Positions 14,026 through 22,958 of a stretch of 40,537 bases of DNA are shown piece by piece. The DNA lies in contig JARKNX010000123.1 in the NCBI GenBank assembly GCA_029976025.1, forward strand, positions 1 to 40,537, given 5' to 3'. Below the pieces are notes generated by a model that worked only from the letters and a program-made list of their open reading frames with translations, was not told where the DNA came from and did no database searches. The DNA comes from Aggregatilineales bacterium (GTDB lineage Bacteria > Chloroflexota > Anaerolineae > Aggregatilineales > Ch27). A program made the translations under genes and the position numbers. The stretch's first letter is position 1, and every line of letters begins with the position of its first letter.

Positions 14026-16239
14026 CTAACCCATGCGCAGTTTCTCAGTTTTGTGCTGGTCTCGGAATGGTTTTACGTTTTTCTGTACATATGCCATAGG
14101 CAGGACATATTGTGCTGCTTGAGCAAACGTCAGGTTTGTGAAATCGACAATCCATCGATCACCAGACCGCCGAGTTACATCCTGTCCATTCAAATAGGGA
14201 AATAAAACTTCCTTGTTCCTGCTGTCTGACTCAAGTATCGCTCTTGCCTCATCACCAGACAGCACAAATTGGCCTGTGGGGGTGATACCCATATAGGCGA
14301 TATCGGCATTTTCATCTAGCCTGACAGATCGCGTAATATCGATACTGGAAGTCAAATCAGTGTTGATGGTGCTTACACGCACTGCATCAAGAACACGTTC
14401 TGTCTCTGTCCCATCGTCAAACCCGACCATCGACACACGCACCGCCGCGCCTTCAAGAATCCAGGGGCGATCCGCCCATGCCATGAAAATGTCGCCCACT
14501 GTCTTGATCCGGTTCAGCACTTCACGGTTTGCGCCGCCACGTATCGAGTTTGTCGCCAGCAGGCCCACGCGCCGCACCTTTCCGGCTTCCATATGCTGTC
14601 GCGCTTTTTCAAACCAATAAGCGACCAGATCAGATTCGCCGTGCATCTGTGGCCATAGTGCGTACAGCCGGTCGATGTAGCCGTCGCCCAGTTCGGCCCG
14701 CAGCTTCTTTCCCCCCAAAAACGGCGGGTTGCTCACGATCACGTCCACCGCGGGCCACTCCGGCTCCACCGGCTTCCCGTCCGCATCAAAAGCCAGTATC
14801 GCGTCCATCAGCCGAATGTTCCCGTATTTCTCCAGCAGGGGCACCCGATCCAGCGCGGCCCGGTAGCCGTTGGCCTCATGCCACTGCAAATAGCCGATCC
14901 AGACCACGATGCTGCTCAGGTCGTGGGCCACCTCGTTGATCTCGATGCCGTACAACTGACCGGGGCGGACCTTCGGCTCCTCACGCGGGAACAGCTCGCG
15001 CCAGCCCTCAAAACGCAGGACGGCATTCTCAAGATCCAGCAGGCTGCGCAGCGCCACATACAGGAAGTTGCCGCTGCCACAGGCCGGGTCCAGCACCGTC
15101 ACCTTGCGCAGCGCATCCAGCATCTCTGCCCGCAGATCGCGCAGCGCCTCCAGATGGCCGAGCCGCTCGCGGTCGGACGCGGCGGCGTCATGGGCGGCCC
15201 GGACCGGCCCCGCCTTCGCCTGGACATCCTCCCAGCGGCGGCGCAGCGGCGCCATCAGCACCGGCTCTACGATCAGGAGGATATCCTTCTGGCTGGTGTA
15301 GTGCGCGCCAAGCTGGGCGCGCTTGGCCGGGTCCAGCACGCGCTCGAACAGCGTGCCGAAGATGGAGGGATCGATGGTGGACCAGTTGAGCTGGCAGGCC
15401 TGCCGCAGCCCTTCCAGCGCCTTCGGGCTGAGCGTCTCCACCGCCGCGTCATCGAACAGCGAGCCGTCGAAGTAGCGAATTTTGCGGAAGTGCATCTCGC
15501 CGCCGTCGGCCATCTTCTGGAACAGCTCGGTGGTGTACGCAGCGAAGCGGTCGGGGTCGGTATAGGTTTCTTCCACGATCTCGGTGAAGATGCCGCGCCC
15601 GCCGGGGAGCGTCGGCAGCAGGCCGATATCCTCCGTAAACAGGCAGAAGATCAGGCGGGTGAAGAAGTGGGCCAGCCGCGTCTCGGAGATGCGTCCGCGC
15701 ATCTCATCGGCCATTTGCTGAAAGACAACGGCGGCGTCCCGGGTGACCTGTTCCGGCGTCAGGCGCGGGTTGAGGCGGTCGGGGTCCTCGAACAGGGCGC
15801 GCAGGACGCGCATATTCTCGTTGAGCAGCACTTCCTGATTGCTGAAGCGGTAGACACGCTTGGCCGTGTTGGGGAAGTTGGTGTGAACCTCAAAGCGCCG
15901 GATATCGCATACGACCAGCAGCGGCGGGTTGAGCAGGTCCTCGCGGTACTGGAGCAACTGCCGGTAGGCGTCGTCGAGCGTGTCGTATTTACCCGGCCCC
16001 TTGTACTCGATGGCAAAGTGACCTTTATACCACACATCAGCGAAGCCTTTGTCGCCGCCGATCTTGACTACGGCCTTTTCGAAGCGAAAGAAACTGCCGT
16101 CCGGGTCAATCTCGGCGGGTGTGGCGTGGCCGAGCATCCGGCACAGATCGTTGAAGTGGCTCTGGTACGCGGCGCGCTCGTTGAGAGTGGCGCGCTCCCA
16201 CTTCTCCACAAAATCGGCGGGCGTCAGGCTGGCGGACAT
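14026..16239 (-). CDS. MmeI-like restriction-methylation enzyme, truncated by an amber codon
   Basis: A 737-residue product. The start at 16239 (MSASLTPADFVEKW) follows AGGAGG and is preferred to an ATG 32 codons upstream. The N-terminal nuclease domain shows a PD-(D/E)xK pattern (Asp68, Glu78-x-Lys80 in GFADVWYKGHFAIEYKG). A helical spacer follows, then an adenine methyltransferase with motif I DPACGSGNFLY (about residue 382) and motif IV NPPF (about 503). The recognition domain begins at about 590 and is cut at LRMG by TAG; the rest continues in the same frame downstream. Type IIL/IIG enzymes both cut and methylate, so loss of the recognition domain probably inactivates the protein. The 14041-14400 part is about 45% GC by hand count, far below its surroundings. 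Confidence 0.85.
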   Translation of the reverse strand: MSASLTPADFVEKWERATLNERAAYQSHFNDLCRMLGHATPAEIDPDGSFFRFEKAVVKIGGDKGFADVWYKGHFAIEYKGPGKYDTLDDAYRQLLQYREDLLNPPLLVVCDIRRFEVHTNFPNTAKRVYRFSNQEVLLNENMRVLRALFEDPDRLNPRLTPEQVTRDAAVVFQQMADEMRGRISETRLAHFFTRLIFCLFTEDIGLLPTLPGGRGIFTEIVEETYTDPDRFAAYTTELFQKMADGGEMHFRKIRYFDGSLFDDAAVETLSPKALEGLRQACQLNWSTIDPSIFGTLFERVLDPAKRAQLGAHYTSQKDILLIVEPVLMAPLRRRWEDVQAKAGPVRAAHDAAASDRERLGHLEALRDLRAEMLDALRKVTVLDPACGSGNFLYVALRSLLDLENAVLRFEGWRELFPREEPKVRPGQLYGIEINEVAHDLSSIVVWIGYLQWHEANGYRAALDRVPLLEKYGNIRLMDAILAFDADGKPVEPEWPAVDVIVSNPPFLGGKKLRAELGDGYIDRLYALWPQMHGESDLVAYWFEKARQHMEAGKVRRVGLLATNSIRGGANREVLNRIKTVGDIFMAWADRPWILEGAAVRVSMVGFDDGTETERVLDAVRVSTINTDLTSSIDITRSVRLDENADIAYMGITPTGQFVLSGDEARAILESDSRNKEVLFPYLNGQDVTRRSGDRWIVDFTNLTFAQAAQYVLPMAYVQKNVKPFRDQHKTEKLRMG

Positions 16240-16354
16240 GTGACTTTCCCTCCTGCGGATGGGCCACGATGCGGTTAGTGTAACAAAATCGGCGGCGGAT
16301 AAAAAATCGCTCACCGGCCGGCGGCGAGCGGTCACAGGAGCATCCGGGCGGCGT

Positions 16355-16474
16355 CTACAGCATCCGCACCACGCCGAGCATCTTGCCTTGAATCTGGCAG
16401 TTGTTGGGGTGGACGTAGATCGGGTCCATAGCCGGGTTGCGCGGCTGGAGGCGGATGCGCGTCCCCCGGCGATT
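16355..16474 (-). pseudogene. lexA: Remnant of lexA (C-terminal 39 codons)
   Basis: Reading back from a TAG at 16355-16357, the minus strand encodes RRGTRIRLQPRNPAMDPIYV, then HPNNCQIQGKMLGVVRML. This closely resembles the C-terminus of LexA repressors (typically RIRLQPANP...PIYV...IQGKVVGV). The frame continues open to about 16540, where an upstream TAG ends it. The DNA-binding domain, the cleavage site and the catalytic serine are absent, and no start codon fits. It is therefore a 3' fragment left by deletion or insertion. It ends 115 bp upstream of the restriction gene start. Confidence 0.7.
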
Positions 16475-16812
16475 CAGGCTCTTTTTGTGCTCATTCAAAG
16501 CCTCTGTTAAAACACATACAGGCGCTAAGTCACTGGACTCGAAAGTCTAATAGTAATAGAATAATAGATGCCTGGAGCTGTTGCTCAGAGCAGCAGAGAG
16601 GGAGCGCCTGAGTCTGAGCCGGGAGAGGCCCCCGCCGCCCGGCAGGAGCGCATAAGCGCCGACGGATAAACGGGATAATATCGGCATTTTTCTTACTGCA
16701 TTTCTGTCACTTTCGATTACAATAGGTTTGGATGCGGTTTGTGAGAAATAAACTTTAGCCATACAATCAACGCTCAGAAAGGATGCTCCGGGATTTTGTT
16801 GTTAATTTTCAG

Positions 16813-16841
16813 TTGGAATAGACGCGCTTACAGGGTATTAT
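16813..16841 (+). promoter_or_regulatory. Candidate promoter upstream of the nitroreductase
   Basis: TTGGAA (16813-16818), a 17-bp spacer and TATTAT (16836-16841) in AT-rich DNA. A transcript from here would have an untranslated leader of about 240 nt before the nitroreductase. Confidence 0.5.
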
Positions 16842-16879
16842 TGGGATGCCCAGACTGCAAAATCAACTTCCAGGAGGGG

Positions 16880-16911
16880 GTGTGACGCAGCGCTCTGCGG
16901 GCTGCTCACAC
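16880..16911 (+). other. Leader hairpin downstream of the promoter candidate
   Basis: GTGTGA-C-GCAGC and GCTGC-TCACAC pair in an 11-bp stem with one bulged C. It starts about 30 nt after the predicted transcription start. No T-run follows. Confidence 0.35.
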
Positions 16912-17087
16912 TGGCTTTGATGCCGCAACTCTCCGCTCTGCCGCCGGCCGCCGCGCTGACAGAGGGTGGGAGGACATTAGGGCTATGTCAGGTAAGACAT
17001 TGTCCGGGAGGCGCGTCAATCTGACGGGAGCGATCGCTGCAACAGGGCTGACCGTGTCCCCTCTTTTTCGCACTCAGGGGAGAGCCT

Positions 17088-17600
17088 ATGGATATCCTGA
17101 CTGCTATCCGCGCCCGGCGAAGTATCCGCGTCTATACAGCGGAGCCGGTGGAGCGCGACAAGCTGGCAATTCTGCTGGAAGCGGCCATGGCCGCGCCATC
17201 CGGGGCGAATACCCGGCCCTGGGAGTTCGTCGTCGTGGACGACCCGGCCAGCCTGGATGATCTGCGGAACCAGCTTGACAGCCAGTACAATGCCACCGCC
17301 GCGATTGTGGTCTGCGCCCGCCCGCTGGATGAGAACAGCCAGCGTTACTGGCCGCTGGACTGCGCAGCCGCCACCCAGAACATCATGCTGGCCGCGGTGG
17401 GCCTGGGCCTGGGGTCCTGCTGGATCTCCATCTATCCCAAGCCGGATACTATGGCGAACGTCAGCGCGGCGCTCGGCCTGCCGGAGGAAGTGCAGCCGTT
17501 CTGTGCGGTGATCCTGGGTTATCCCGCTGAATTCAAAGACTCGCATATCGGCTATGACCGGAGCCGCGTGTTCTGGCAGCGCTATGGCGCGCGCAGCTAA
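17088..17600 (+). CDS. Nitroreductase-family FMN oxidoreductase
   Basis: A 170-residue flavin oxidoreductase of the nitroreductase family. The N-terminal RARRSIRVYTAEPVE and APSGANTRPWEFVVV (about 35-50) are the usual FMN-binding segments, and AVGLGLGSCWI (about 103-113) is the second conserved block. Such enzymes reduce nitro compounds, quinones or flavins with NAD(P)H; the physiological substrate cannot be read from sequence. GGGGAG lies before the ATG at 17088. It is a single gene, about 100 bp before an SDR gene and separated from it by a REP-like palindrome. Confidence 0.9.
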   Translation: MDILTAIRARRSIRVYTAEPVERDKLAILLEAAMAAPSGANTRPWEFVVVDDPASLDDLRNQLDSQYNATAAIVVCARPLDENSQRYWPLDCAAATQNIMLAAVGLGLGSCWISIYPKPDTMANVSAALGLPEEVQPFCAVILGYPAEFKDSHIGYDRSRVFWQRYGARS

Positions 17601-17609
17601 GGCGGCTAA

Positions 17610-17631
17610 GGCAAGGAAGGGGCAAGGAAGG
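17610..17631. repeat. Tandem 11-bp repeat
   Basis: GGCAAGGAAGG occurs twice head to tail (17610-17620, 17621-17631), just before the palindrome at 17632. It is short and low in complexity. Confidence 0.6.
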
Positions 17632-17655
17632 GACAGGGGGCTTAAGCCCCTTGCC
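17632..17655. repeat. REP-like palindrome, copy 1
   Basis: GACAGGGGGCTT followed by AAGCCCCTTGCC is a 24-bp near-perfect palindrome just downstream of the nitroreductase. A perfect version lies at 36708-36731, also just after a gene. It may stabilise or end transcripts. Confidence 0.7.
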
Positions 17656-17699
17656 AGCGCCGGAGAACCGGTGATCGCAGCGCAGTAAAGGGGGCCATT

Positions 17700-18656
17700 A
17701 TGCGCATAGTGGTGATTGGGGGTAGCGGCCATGTAGGCACCTACCTGATCCCACGCCTCGTCGCAGCCGGGCACGAGGTGATCAATATCAGCCGGGGACA
17801 GCACCCCCCCTACAGCCCGCACGGCGCCTGGGCGGCGGTGGAGCAGGTCCGGCTGGACCGCGAAGCGGAGGAAAAAGAAGGCACCTTCGGGAAAGCAGTC
17901 GCCGCCCAGCGGCCCGATGTGGTCATTGACATGATCTGTTTCACGCTGGAGAGCGCGCAGCAAATTACCGAAGCGCTGCGGGGGCGGATCCAGCACTTCC
18001 TCCACTGCGGCTCGATCTGGGTCCACGGCCCCAGCGTGCAGGTCCCCACCACAGAAATGCAGCCGCGCCGCCCCTTCGGCGAGTACGGCATTCAGAAGGC
18101 CGCCATCGAGGCTTACCTGCTGCGGGAAGCGCGCCTGACCGGCTTCCCGGCCACCTGCCTGCATCCGGGGCATATCGTGGGGCCGGGCTGGATTCCGCTG
18201 AACCCCGCCGGGCATTTCAACCCTGTCGTCTTCGAGCGGCTGGCCCGCGGCGAAGAAGTCGCCCTGCCCAACCTGGGCATGGAGACGGTGCACCATGTCC
18301 ACGCTGACGATGTGGCGCAGGCCTTCACGGCGGCCCTGGACCACTGGCGCATGGCGGTCGGCGAGAGCTTCCACGTGGTGTCGCCGGCGGCGGTGACGCT
18401 GCGCGGCTATGCCGAGGCGGTCGCCGCCTGGTTCGGGCGGGAGCCGGCCCTGACTTACCTGCCCTGGGATGCCTGGCAGGCCACGGTCACCCCGCAGGAG
18501 GCGGCGACGACCTGGGATCATATCGCCCACAGCCCCAATTGCAGCATTGAAAAGGCGCATCGCCTGCTGGGATATACGCCGCGCTACGGCTCGCTCCAGG
18601 CGATCAAGGAATCGCTGGAGTGGCTGTCTCTCGCTGGCGAGATCCAGGTGTCATAA
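17700..18656 (+). CDS. Atypical extended SDR, NAD-dependent epimerase/dehydratase-like
   Basis: A 318-residue Rossmann-fold protein. The NAD(P) motif is GGSGHVG at residues 8-14. The catalytic pair YGIQK (Tyr-x3-Lys) is at about residue 129, with CGSIWVHGP as the serine-containing segment before it. LHPGHIVGPGW and HHVHADDVAQAF are typical of the extended SDR fold. The substrate is unknown; isoflavone-reductase-like or sugar-nucleotide roles are both possible. The ATG at 17700 has only a weak ribosome-binding site (AAAGGGGG). It stands alone between the nitroreductase and a convergent membrane protein gene. Confidence 0.85.
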   Translation: MRIVVIGGSGHVGTYLIPRLVAAGHEVINISRGQHPPYSPHGAWAAVEQVRLDREAEEKEGTFGKAVAAQRPDVVIDMICFTLESAQQITEALRGRIQHFLHCGSIWVHGPSVQVPTTEMQPRRPFGEYGIQKAAIEAYLLREARLTGFPATCLHPGHIVGPGWIPLNPAGHFNPVVFERLARGEEVALPNLGMETVHHVHADDVAQAFTAALDHWRMAVGESFHVVSPAAVTLRGYAEAVAAWFGREPALTYLPWDAWQATVTPQEAATTWDHIAHSPNCSIEKAHRLLGYTPRYGSLQAIKESLEWLSLAGEIQVS

Positions 18657-18731
18657 GCCGGGCGGCAGGCCTCTGCCTGTCCGGCCACCCCGGGCCGCCT
18701 GCAGGCCCTCATACACCCCTATCCGGGCGAA

Positions 18732-20885
18732 TTACCCCTGCGTTTTCTGATCTGCATCGATCGCGATGAAGACGGCGTCATCCGGCAGGCGCACTCCGCC
18801 CTGCGTCACGACCTGACGCGCCCCGTCGGCGGGGTTGTACAGCCCCAGGAGCAACCGGTAATCGCCCTCCGTGAGCGGCAGAGTGAGCGTCTCCGTTACC
18901 CATTCGCCGGGCCGCCAGAAGCGCGTCGGGAGCGACGGCGGGCGGTCACCCTGGGCCAGCGGCGGGCCGCCTTCCGGCGGGGCTGCGTGCAGGAAGATCG
19001 TGTAATCGATCGCCGTCTGCCCCAGCACATGCCATGCCAGCCGGACGGTCAGCGCGTCCTGGCCGGGGATGACAGCGACGGCGGCCAGCTCCGCCAGATC
19101 GCCAAAGCGGTAGGGCGCTTCCAGCAGCGGAGTGTCCGCCGGCGGACTGACCGGGGCCGCCGATCGCACCGCGCCGACGAAGTCATCCGGGCGGGGAGTC
19201 CCCTCCGCATCAAGCGCGGGCAGGCGCTCGCCGCTGGCCGGATCGTAGACGGCTATCTCCACCCCGAAGACTCCCGCCGGAGGGACTTCCGCCGCGACAG
19301 GCAGGGCGAACCGGTCACAGAAGATCACCCCCGGCGTCCATGTGCTGGCAGGGTAGCGCCCCAGGCCGTGATGTGAATCCCGCGCGGCAATCAGGGCATC
19401 CTCCGCGCCGACGATGTGGAAGGCGAAAGCCAGGTCCGCCGCCGGCGTCTGGAGCGTCTCCCAGCACAGGGTCGCTTCCGTCAGCGTTCCGCTTTCGATC
19501 GTCTCCTGGAAGTCGTAGCCGAGCAGCCGCACCGCCGCGCCGTAACGGACCGGCTCCCCCTGCAGCGGCGGCAGGCCCGCCCCGCCCGGCAGGAAGCCGG
19601 TCATGTGAAAAGCCGGGTACAGCGTCGCGCCGGCCAGAATAACGCTGCTCCCACCCAGAAAGACCGCCGTCACCCCGGCGGTAACCGGGCGGAGGCGGGC
19701 GTTCCCCGGCGAGACCAGTCCGCCGGCCAGCAGCAGGCTGACCGCCCCCAGCGCCGGGAAGAGCAGCCGGCCGTCAATCAGGGCGAAGCTGCGCATCCAG
19801 CCGAGCAGGGCCAGGAAGGCCAGCGCCAGCACCGCTGCCGGGATGAGCCAGAGTGCGCCGCCAGCACGGTTGGCACCCCGCCCTCGCCACCAGCCCCGGA
19901 GCGCCGCCAGCACGATGATCAGCACGCCGGCGTAATACCACGGCCCCGGCCAGATATTGCCCCAGCCGAAGTTAGCCCAGTACCCGGCCAGCGTCCAGGG
20001 CAGGCGGCTCGCAAGCGCGCCGGCGTCAGCCGGGCCAGCCAGCGCCCAGGGCATCTCGGCGTGCGGAGCGGTGCCGAACGGATCGCCGGTGAGCAGCAGA
20101 CCGCGCCCATACCACCACCCGCCGACCAGAGCCGCCGCGCCGAACAGGGCCGCGGCCAGGGCGAGCCACTGCCGCCGGGCGCCGCGGCGCCCGATCCAGA
20201 TCGCCAGAGGTGCCGCCAGAAGCAGGACCAGGGCGCTGGTCTTGGTCAGCGCGGCCAGCCCCAGCAGGCCGCCCGTCAGCAAAGCGCGCCGGAGGGTCAG
20301 GCCGCGCCGGGCGATGCGCAGGAGCGCCCACAGGGCCAGGGCGGACATCCCGGCAACGGCGCTGTCGTTGCTGACCTGCGCCGAAATCTGGATGAACTGC
20401 GGCGTGAAGGCGGCAATCAGGGCGGCCAGCCGCGCCCCGCGCGGAGGGAGCGCCTCCCGCCCGGCCAGCCAGACGCCAAGCACAGCCAGCAACCCGAAGC
20501 AGGTCGCCGCCAGCCGCGCGGCCTGAAAGCCGGCGCGGTAAGGCGCTTCGACGGCTGTGTGCAGGAAATGATTCTTGTTGTCGGGGGTCTGGGCCGGCGC
20601 GGGGAAGCCCCACCAGGCGTTGACCGGCAGCGCATCGCGCTCCCAGTCCGGCGGGTGCACGGCCGTTGTCAGGAGCGCAGCCAGCGCGTAATAGAGGGGC
20701 GGCTGGGCGCGCTCCTGTCCGGCCAGCGTCGCCGGGTCCAGGCCGCGCCGCAGGGCGTCCACATAGCCGTAGTGCTCCGGCTCATCCGGCCCCTCGCCGG
20801 CTGGCAAGGCGGCGCTGTAGGCGGCCGCCAGCAGCGCAAACAGCGCCAGCAGAATCAGGACCGGCCAGAACGCTCGACAAGACAT
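18732..20885 (-). CDS. GT-C-fold membrane protein (PMT/DUF2142-like)
   Basis: A 717-residue multispanning protein. After helix 1 comes the loop PAGEGPDEPEHYGYVDALRR (Asp-Glu motif) and then QPPLYYALAALL, as in GT-C glycosyltransferases and DUF2142 proteins. About ten further helices extend to about residue 420. The C-terminal 300 residues are soluble beta-rich sequence (LLGYDFQETIESG, DYTIFLHAAPPEGG, GDYRLLLGLYNPADGAR), probably extracytoplasmic. GT-C enzymes use lipid-linked sugars to modify proteins or glycans; the acceptor here is unknown. It lies 145 nt downstream of the histidine kinase on the same strand. AAGGAGG is 12 nt before the start. Confidence 0.8.
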   Translation of the reverse strand: MSCRAFWPVLILLALFALLAAAYSAALPAGEGPDEPEHYGYVDALRRGLDPATLAGQERAQPPLYYALAALLTTAVHPPDWERDALPVNAWWGFPAPAQTPDNKNHFLHTAVEAPYRAGFQAARLAATCFGLLAVLGVWLAGREALPPRGARLAALIAAFTPQFIQISAQVSNDSAVAGMSALALWALLRIARRGLTLRRALLTGGLLGLAALTKTSALVLLLAAPLAIWIGRRGARRQWLALAAALFGAAALVGGWWYGRGLLLTGDPFGTAPHAEMPWALAGPADAGALASRLPWTLAGYWANFGWGNIWPGPWYYAGVLIIVLAALRGWWRGRGANRAGGALWLIPAAVLALAFLALLGWMRSFALIDGRLLFPALGAVSLLLAGGLVSPGNARLRPVTAGVTAVFLGGSSVILAGATLYPAFHMTGFLPGGAGLPPLQGEPVRYGAAVRLLGYDFQETIESGTLTEATLCWETLQTPAADLAFAFHIVGAEDALIAARDSHHGLGRYPASTWTPGVIFCDRFALPVAAEVPPAGVFGVEIAVYDPASGERLPALDAEGTPRPDDFVGAVRSAAPVSPPADTPLLEAPYRFGDLAELAAVAVIPGQDALTVRLAWHVLGQTAIDYTIFLHAAPPEGGPPLAQGDRPPSLPTRFWRPGEWVTETLTLPLTEGDYRLLLGLYNPADGARQVVTQGGVRLPDDAVFIAIDADQKTQG

Positions 20886-21030
20886 GCGAGGGCGCTGCCT
20901 CCTTGTTTGCTCCTCACTTCTTGCGCCGGATTACTGCACTCGCGCCGGTAGGAATCTGCTCTCTCTCGCGGATGCGTCGGGAGATGTATGGCGTCCGGTA
21001 TCTGTTTGCCAGCCAGCGAACAGGCCGGCC

Positions 21031-22056
21031 TCAGCCGTTCTGCTGCCGGCCGGAGAGCAGCATGAAGCAAAAGCGCGCCCCGCCGAGTGTGCTGGCCTCC
21101 ACCCAGATACGGCCCTGGTGTGCCTCAATGATATGTTTGGCGATGGACAGGCCCAGGCCGCTCCCCCGCCGCTCGCTGCGGGCGGCGTCAAGCTGGTAAA
21201 AACGCTCAAAAATGCGGTCCCGCTCCTCCGGCGGGATGCCAGGCCCGCTATCTTCCACACAGATGGTTACCATCTGACGCTCGGCATCCAGATGGGCGGT
21301 CAGACGAATCTTGCCCTTCTTGGGGGTGACTTTAAGGGCGTTGTGGATCAGGTTGCCCAGCACGCGCCCGATCTGGCCGGTATCCACCAGGACGATCAGG
21401 TTGTCCGGGATATCCCGCTCAATATCGACTTCGCGCTGCTCGATCTGCTCGTCCAGATGTTCCAGCGCCTCGTCCATCAGGACGGACAGCGGCATATCGA
21501 TCAGCTTCATGATCGCCTGTCCCGATTCGATCATGGAGAGATCGTGCATCCCGTCCACAATGCGCTGGAGCGTGTCCAGCTCCCGCCCGATTTTGCGCAG
21601 AATCTTGTCCCGGTGCTTCTTGCTGACCTCCTGCCGGGTGAGCGTGTCGCGCAGCAGACGGATGGCCGAGATCGGCGTGCGCAGTTCGTGAGAGATGTTG
21701 GCGACCATGTCGCGCCGGGCGCGGTTGAGCTTGAGCAGCTCGCTGATATCCTTCAGAGCCAGGGCGTAACAGGTTTTGCCCTCCACTTTGAGGCGGTTGC
21801 AGCGGACGCGGTACGTGCGCCCCCCCAGCGGGAACTGCGCTTCCGGGCAGTGCAGATGTATCGCCATGCAGTCCAGCAGCTCAAGCAGGTCGGGGCTGGG
21901 GATCAGCGACTCGATCTGGCCGCCGATAAGGGCCGCGCCCGGCAGCAGGTTGCGCGCCGCGCTGTTGGCGGCCACAACCCGGCGCGAGTCGTCCAGCAGG
22001 ATCAACGGGTCGTAAGCCTGGTCCGCCAGCAGGGCCAGTTGTGGGTTGGTGTACAT
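21031..22056 (-). CDS. PAS-domain sensor histidine kinase, PhoR-like, no membrane helix
   Basis: A 341-residue kinase. An N-terminal PAS-like domain (about 10-105; YDPLILLDDSRRVVAANSAA) is followed by HisKA with the phosphorylated histidine His123 (NISHELRTPIS). The HATPase domain follows with N box HNALKVTP, G1 box EDSGPGIPPEE, F box FERFYQ and G2 box GSGLGLSIAKHII. The expected membrane segments are absent, so it should sense a cytoplasmic signal or work with a membrane partner. Its ATG is 8 nt after the response regulator stop, with AGGAGG overlapping the regulator's end, so the two are translated together. Confidence 0.92.
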   Translation of the reverse strand: MYTNPQLALLADQAYDPLILLDDSRRVVAANSAARNLLPGAALIGGQIESLIPSPDLLELLDCMAIHLHCPEAQFPLGGRTYRVRCNRLKVEGKTCYALALKDISELLKLNRARRDMVANISHELRTPISAIRLLRDTLTRQEVSKKHRDKILRKIGRELDTLQRIVDGMHDLSMIESGQAIMKLIDMPLSVLMDEALEHLDEQIEQREVDIERDIPDNLIVLVDTGQIGRVLGNLIHNALKVTPKKGKIRLTAHLDAERQMVTICVEDSGPGIPPEERDRIFERFYQLDAARSERRGSGLGLSIAKHIIEAHQGRIWVEASTLGGARFCFMLLSGRQQNG

Positions 22057-22064
22057 CGGTCCTC

Positions 22065-22751
22065 CTACCCCTCAAAGCGGTAGCCCAGGCCGCGCACGGT
22101 GACGATGCGCGTCGGGTTGGACGGGTCGTCTTCGATTTTCTTGCGCAGCCAGCGAATATGGACATCCACCGTGCGGCGGTCGCCGAAGTAATCGTACCCC
22201 CAGACCCGGGACAGCAGCAGATCGCGCGAGAGCACAGCATTCTGGTTGCGCATCAGCTCGGCCAGCAGGTCGTATTCCTTGTGGCTGAGCTTCAGCTCGT
22301 GATCGTTCAGGAAGGCGTGGCGGCCGGTGAGGTCCAGGCGCAGGCTGCCGGAGACCAGCTCATCCGGGGCAGCCAGGCGGCCGGGCGCGCGGCGGAGCAG
22401 GGCGCGGACGCGCGCCAGCAGCTCGCCCAGCCCGAACGGCTTGACCACGTAATCATCCGCACCGCTCTCCAGCCCGACGATTTTATCCACTTCGCTGCTG
22501 CGCGCGGTGAGCATGATGATCGGAATCTGCGAGGTGGTAGGCTCGCGCCGGATCATGCGGCACAGGCTGAGGCCGTCCAGGCGGGGCAGCATCACATCCA
22601 GGATGATCAGGTCCGGCGGCTTGTCTACGATCTTCTGGTAGGCAGACTCGCCGTCGTGGACAACGGTGACTTTGTGGCCTTCCTGGGTCAGGTTATCGGC
22701 CAGTGTCTCGGCCAGGACAGCGTCATCTTCGACAACCGTGATTTTCGCCAT
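22065..22751 (-). CDS. OmpR/PhoB-family response regulator
   Basis: A 228-residue DNA-binding regulator. The receiver domain (1-120) has the acidic pair EDD (8-10), the phosphoacceptor Asp52 (LIILDVMLPRLDG) and VVKPF. The winged-helix output domain (about 135-228) carries RTVDVHIRWLRKKIEDDP and the C-terminal GLGYRF, both typical of OmpR/PhoB proteins. AAGGAG stands before the ATG. It pairs with the downstream PAS kinase. The regulon cannot be told from sequence: there are no phosphate genes nearby, so the link to phosphate is only family resemblance. Confidence 0.95.
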   Translation of the reverse strand: MAKITVVEDDAVLAETLADNLTQEGHKVTVVHDGESAYQKIVDKPPDLIILDVMLPRLDGLSLCRMIRREPTTSQIPIIMLTARSSEVDKIVGLESGADDYVVKPFGLGELLARVRALLRRAPGRLAAPDELVSGSLRLDLTGRHAFLNDHELKLSHKEYDLLAELMRNQNAVLSRDLLLSRVWGYDYFGDRRTVDVHIRWLRKKIEDDPSNPTRIVTVRGLGYRFEG

Positions 22752-22958
22752 GTTTGGCTCCTTCTTCGACTGGCGAAATACGAGGCGCCTCTATCATAAC
22801 AGAGGCCGCCCGGAAAGGGTCATTCGGGCGGCGCAAGCGGGCGCGCCGCGCCGATCCGCGCCCCGGGTTTCCCCCGGCGGGCGTTTGCAGTACAATCACG
22901 GCTGCACGCTGTACTGGAATATCCTGTATACCAGCTAAAAAGACGAACCAGGCGGACT

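Larger units (their letters stand above)
16475..17087. other. Intergenic region upstream of the nitroreductase
   Basis: About 600 bp without a convincing gene. It is more AT-rich at 16680-16860. It holds a promoter candidate (16813-16841) and a hairpin (16880-16911), both listed separately. A short hydrophobic reading frame after 16880 has no usable start. The region between the lexA remnant and the AT-rich part shows nothing I recognise and may be degraded coding sequence. Confidence 0.5.

Noticed and set aside
16547-16762. A 71-codon minus-strand frame near the lexA remnant
   Set aside because: No family resemblance and an implausible YYY end; it lies in an AT-rich non-coding stretch.
16885-17030. 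A hydrophobic plus-strand reading resembling a signal peptide (LLTLALMPQLSALPP)
   Set aside because: There is no suitable start codon, and it ends soon after; it is probably leader RNA.
22793-22823. Possible promoter of the response regulator (TATGAT with ATGACC)
   Set aside because: The 19-bp spacer and weak -35 make it too uncertain to list.
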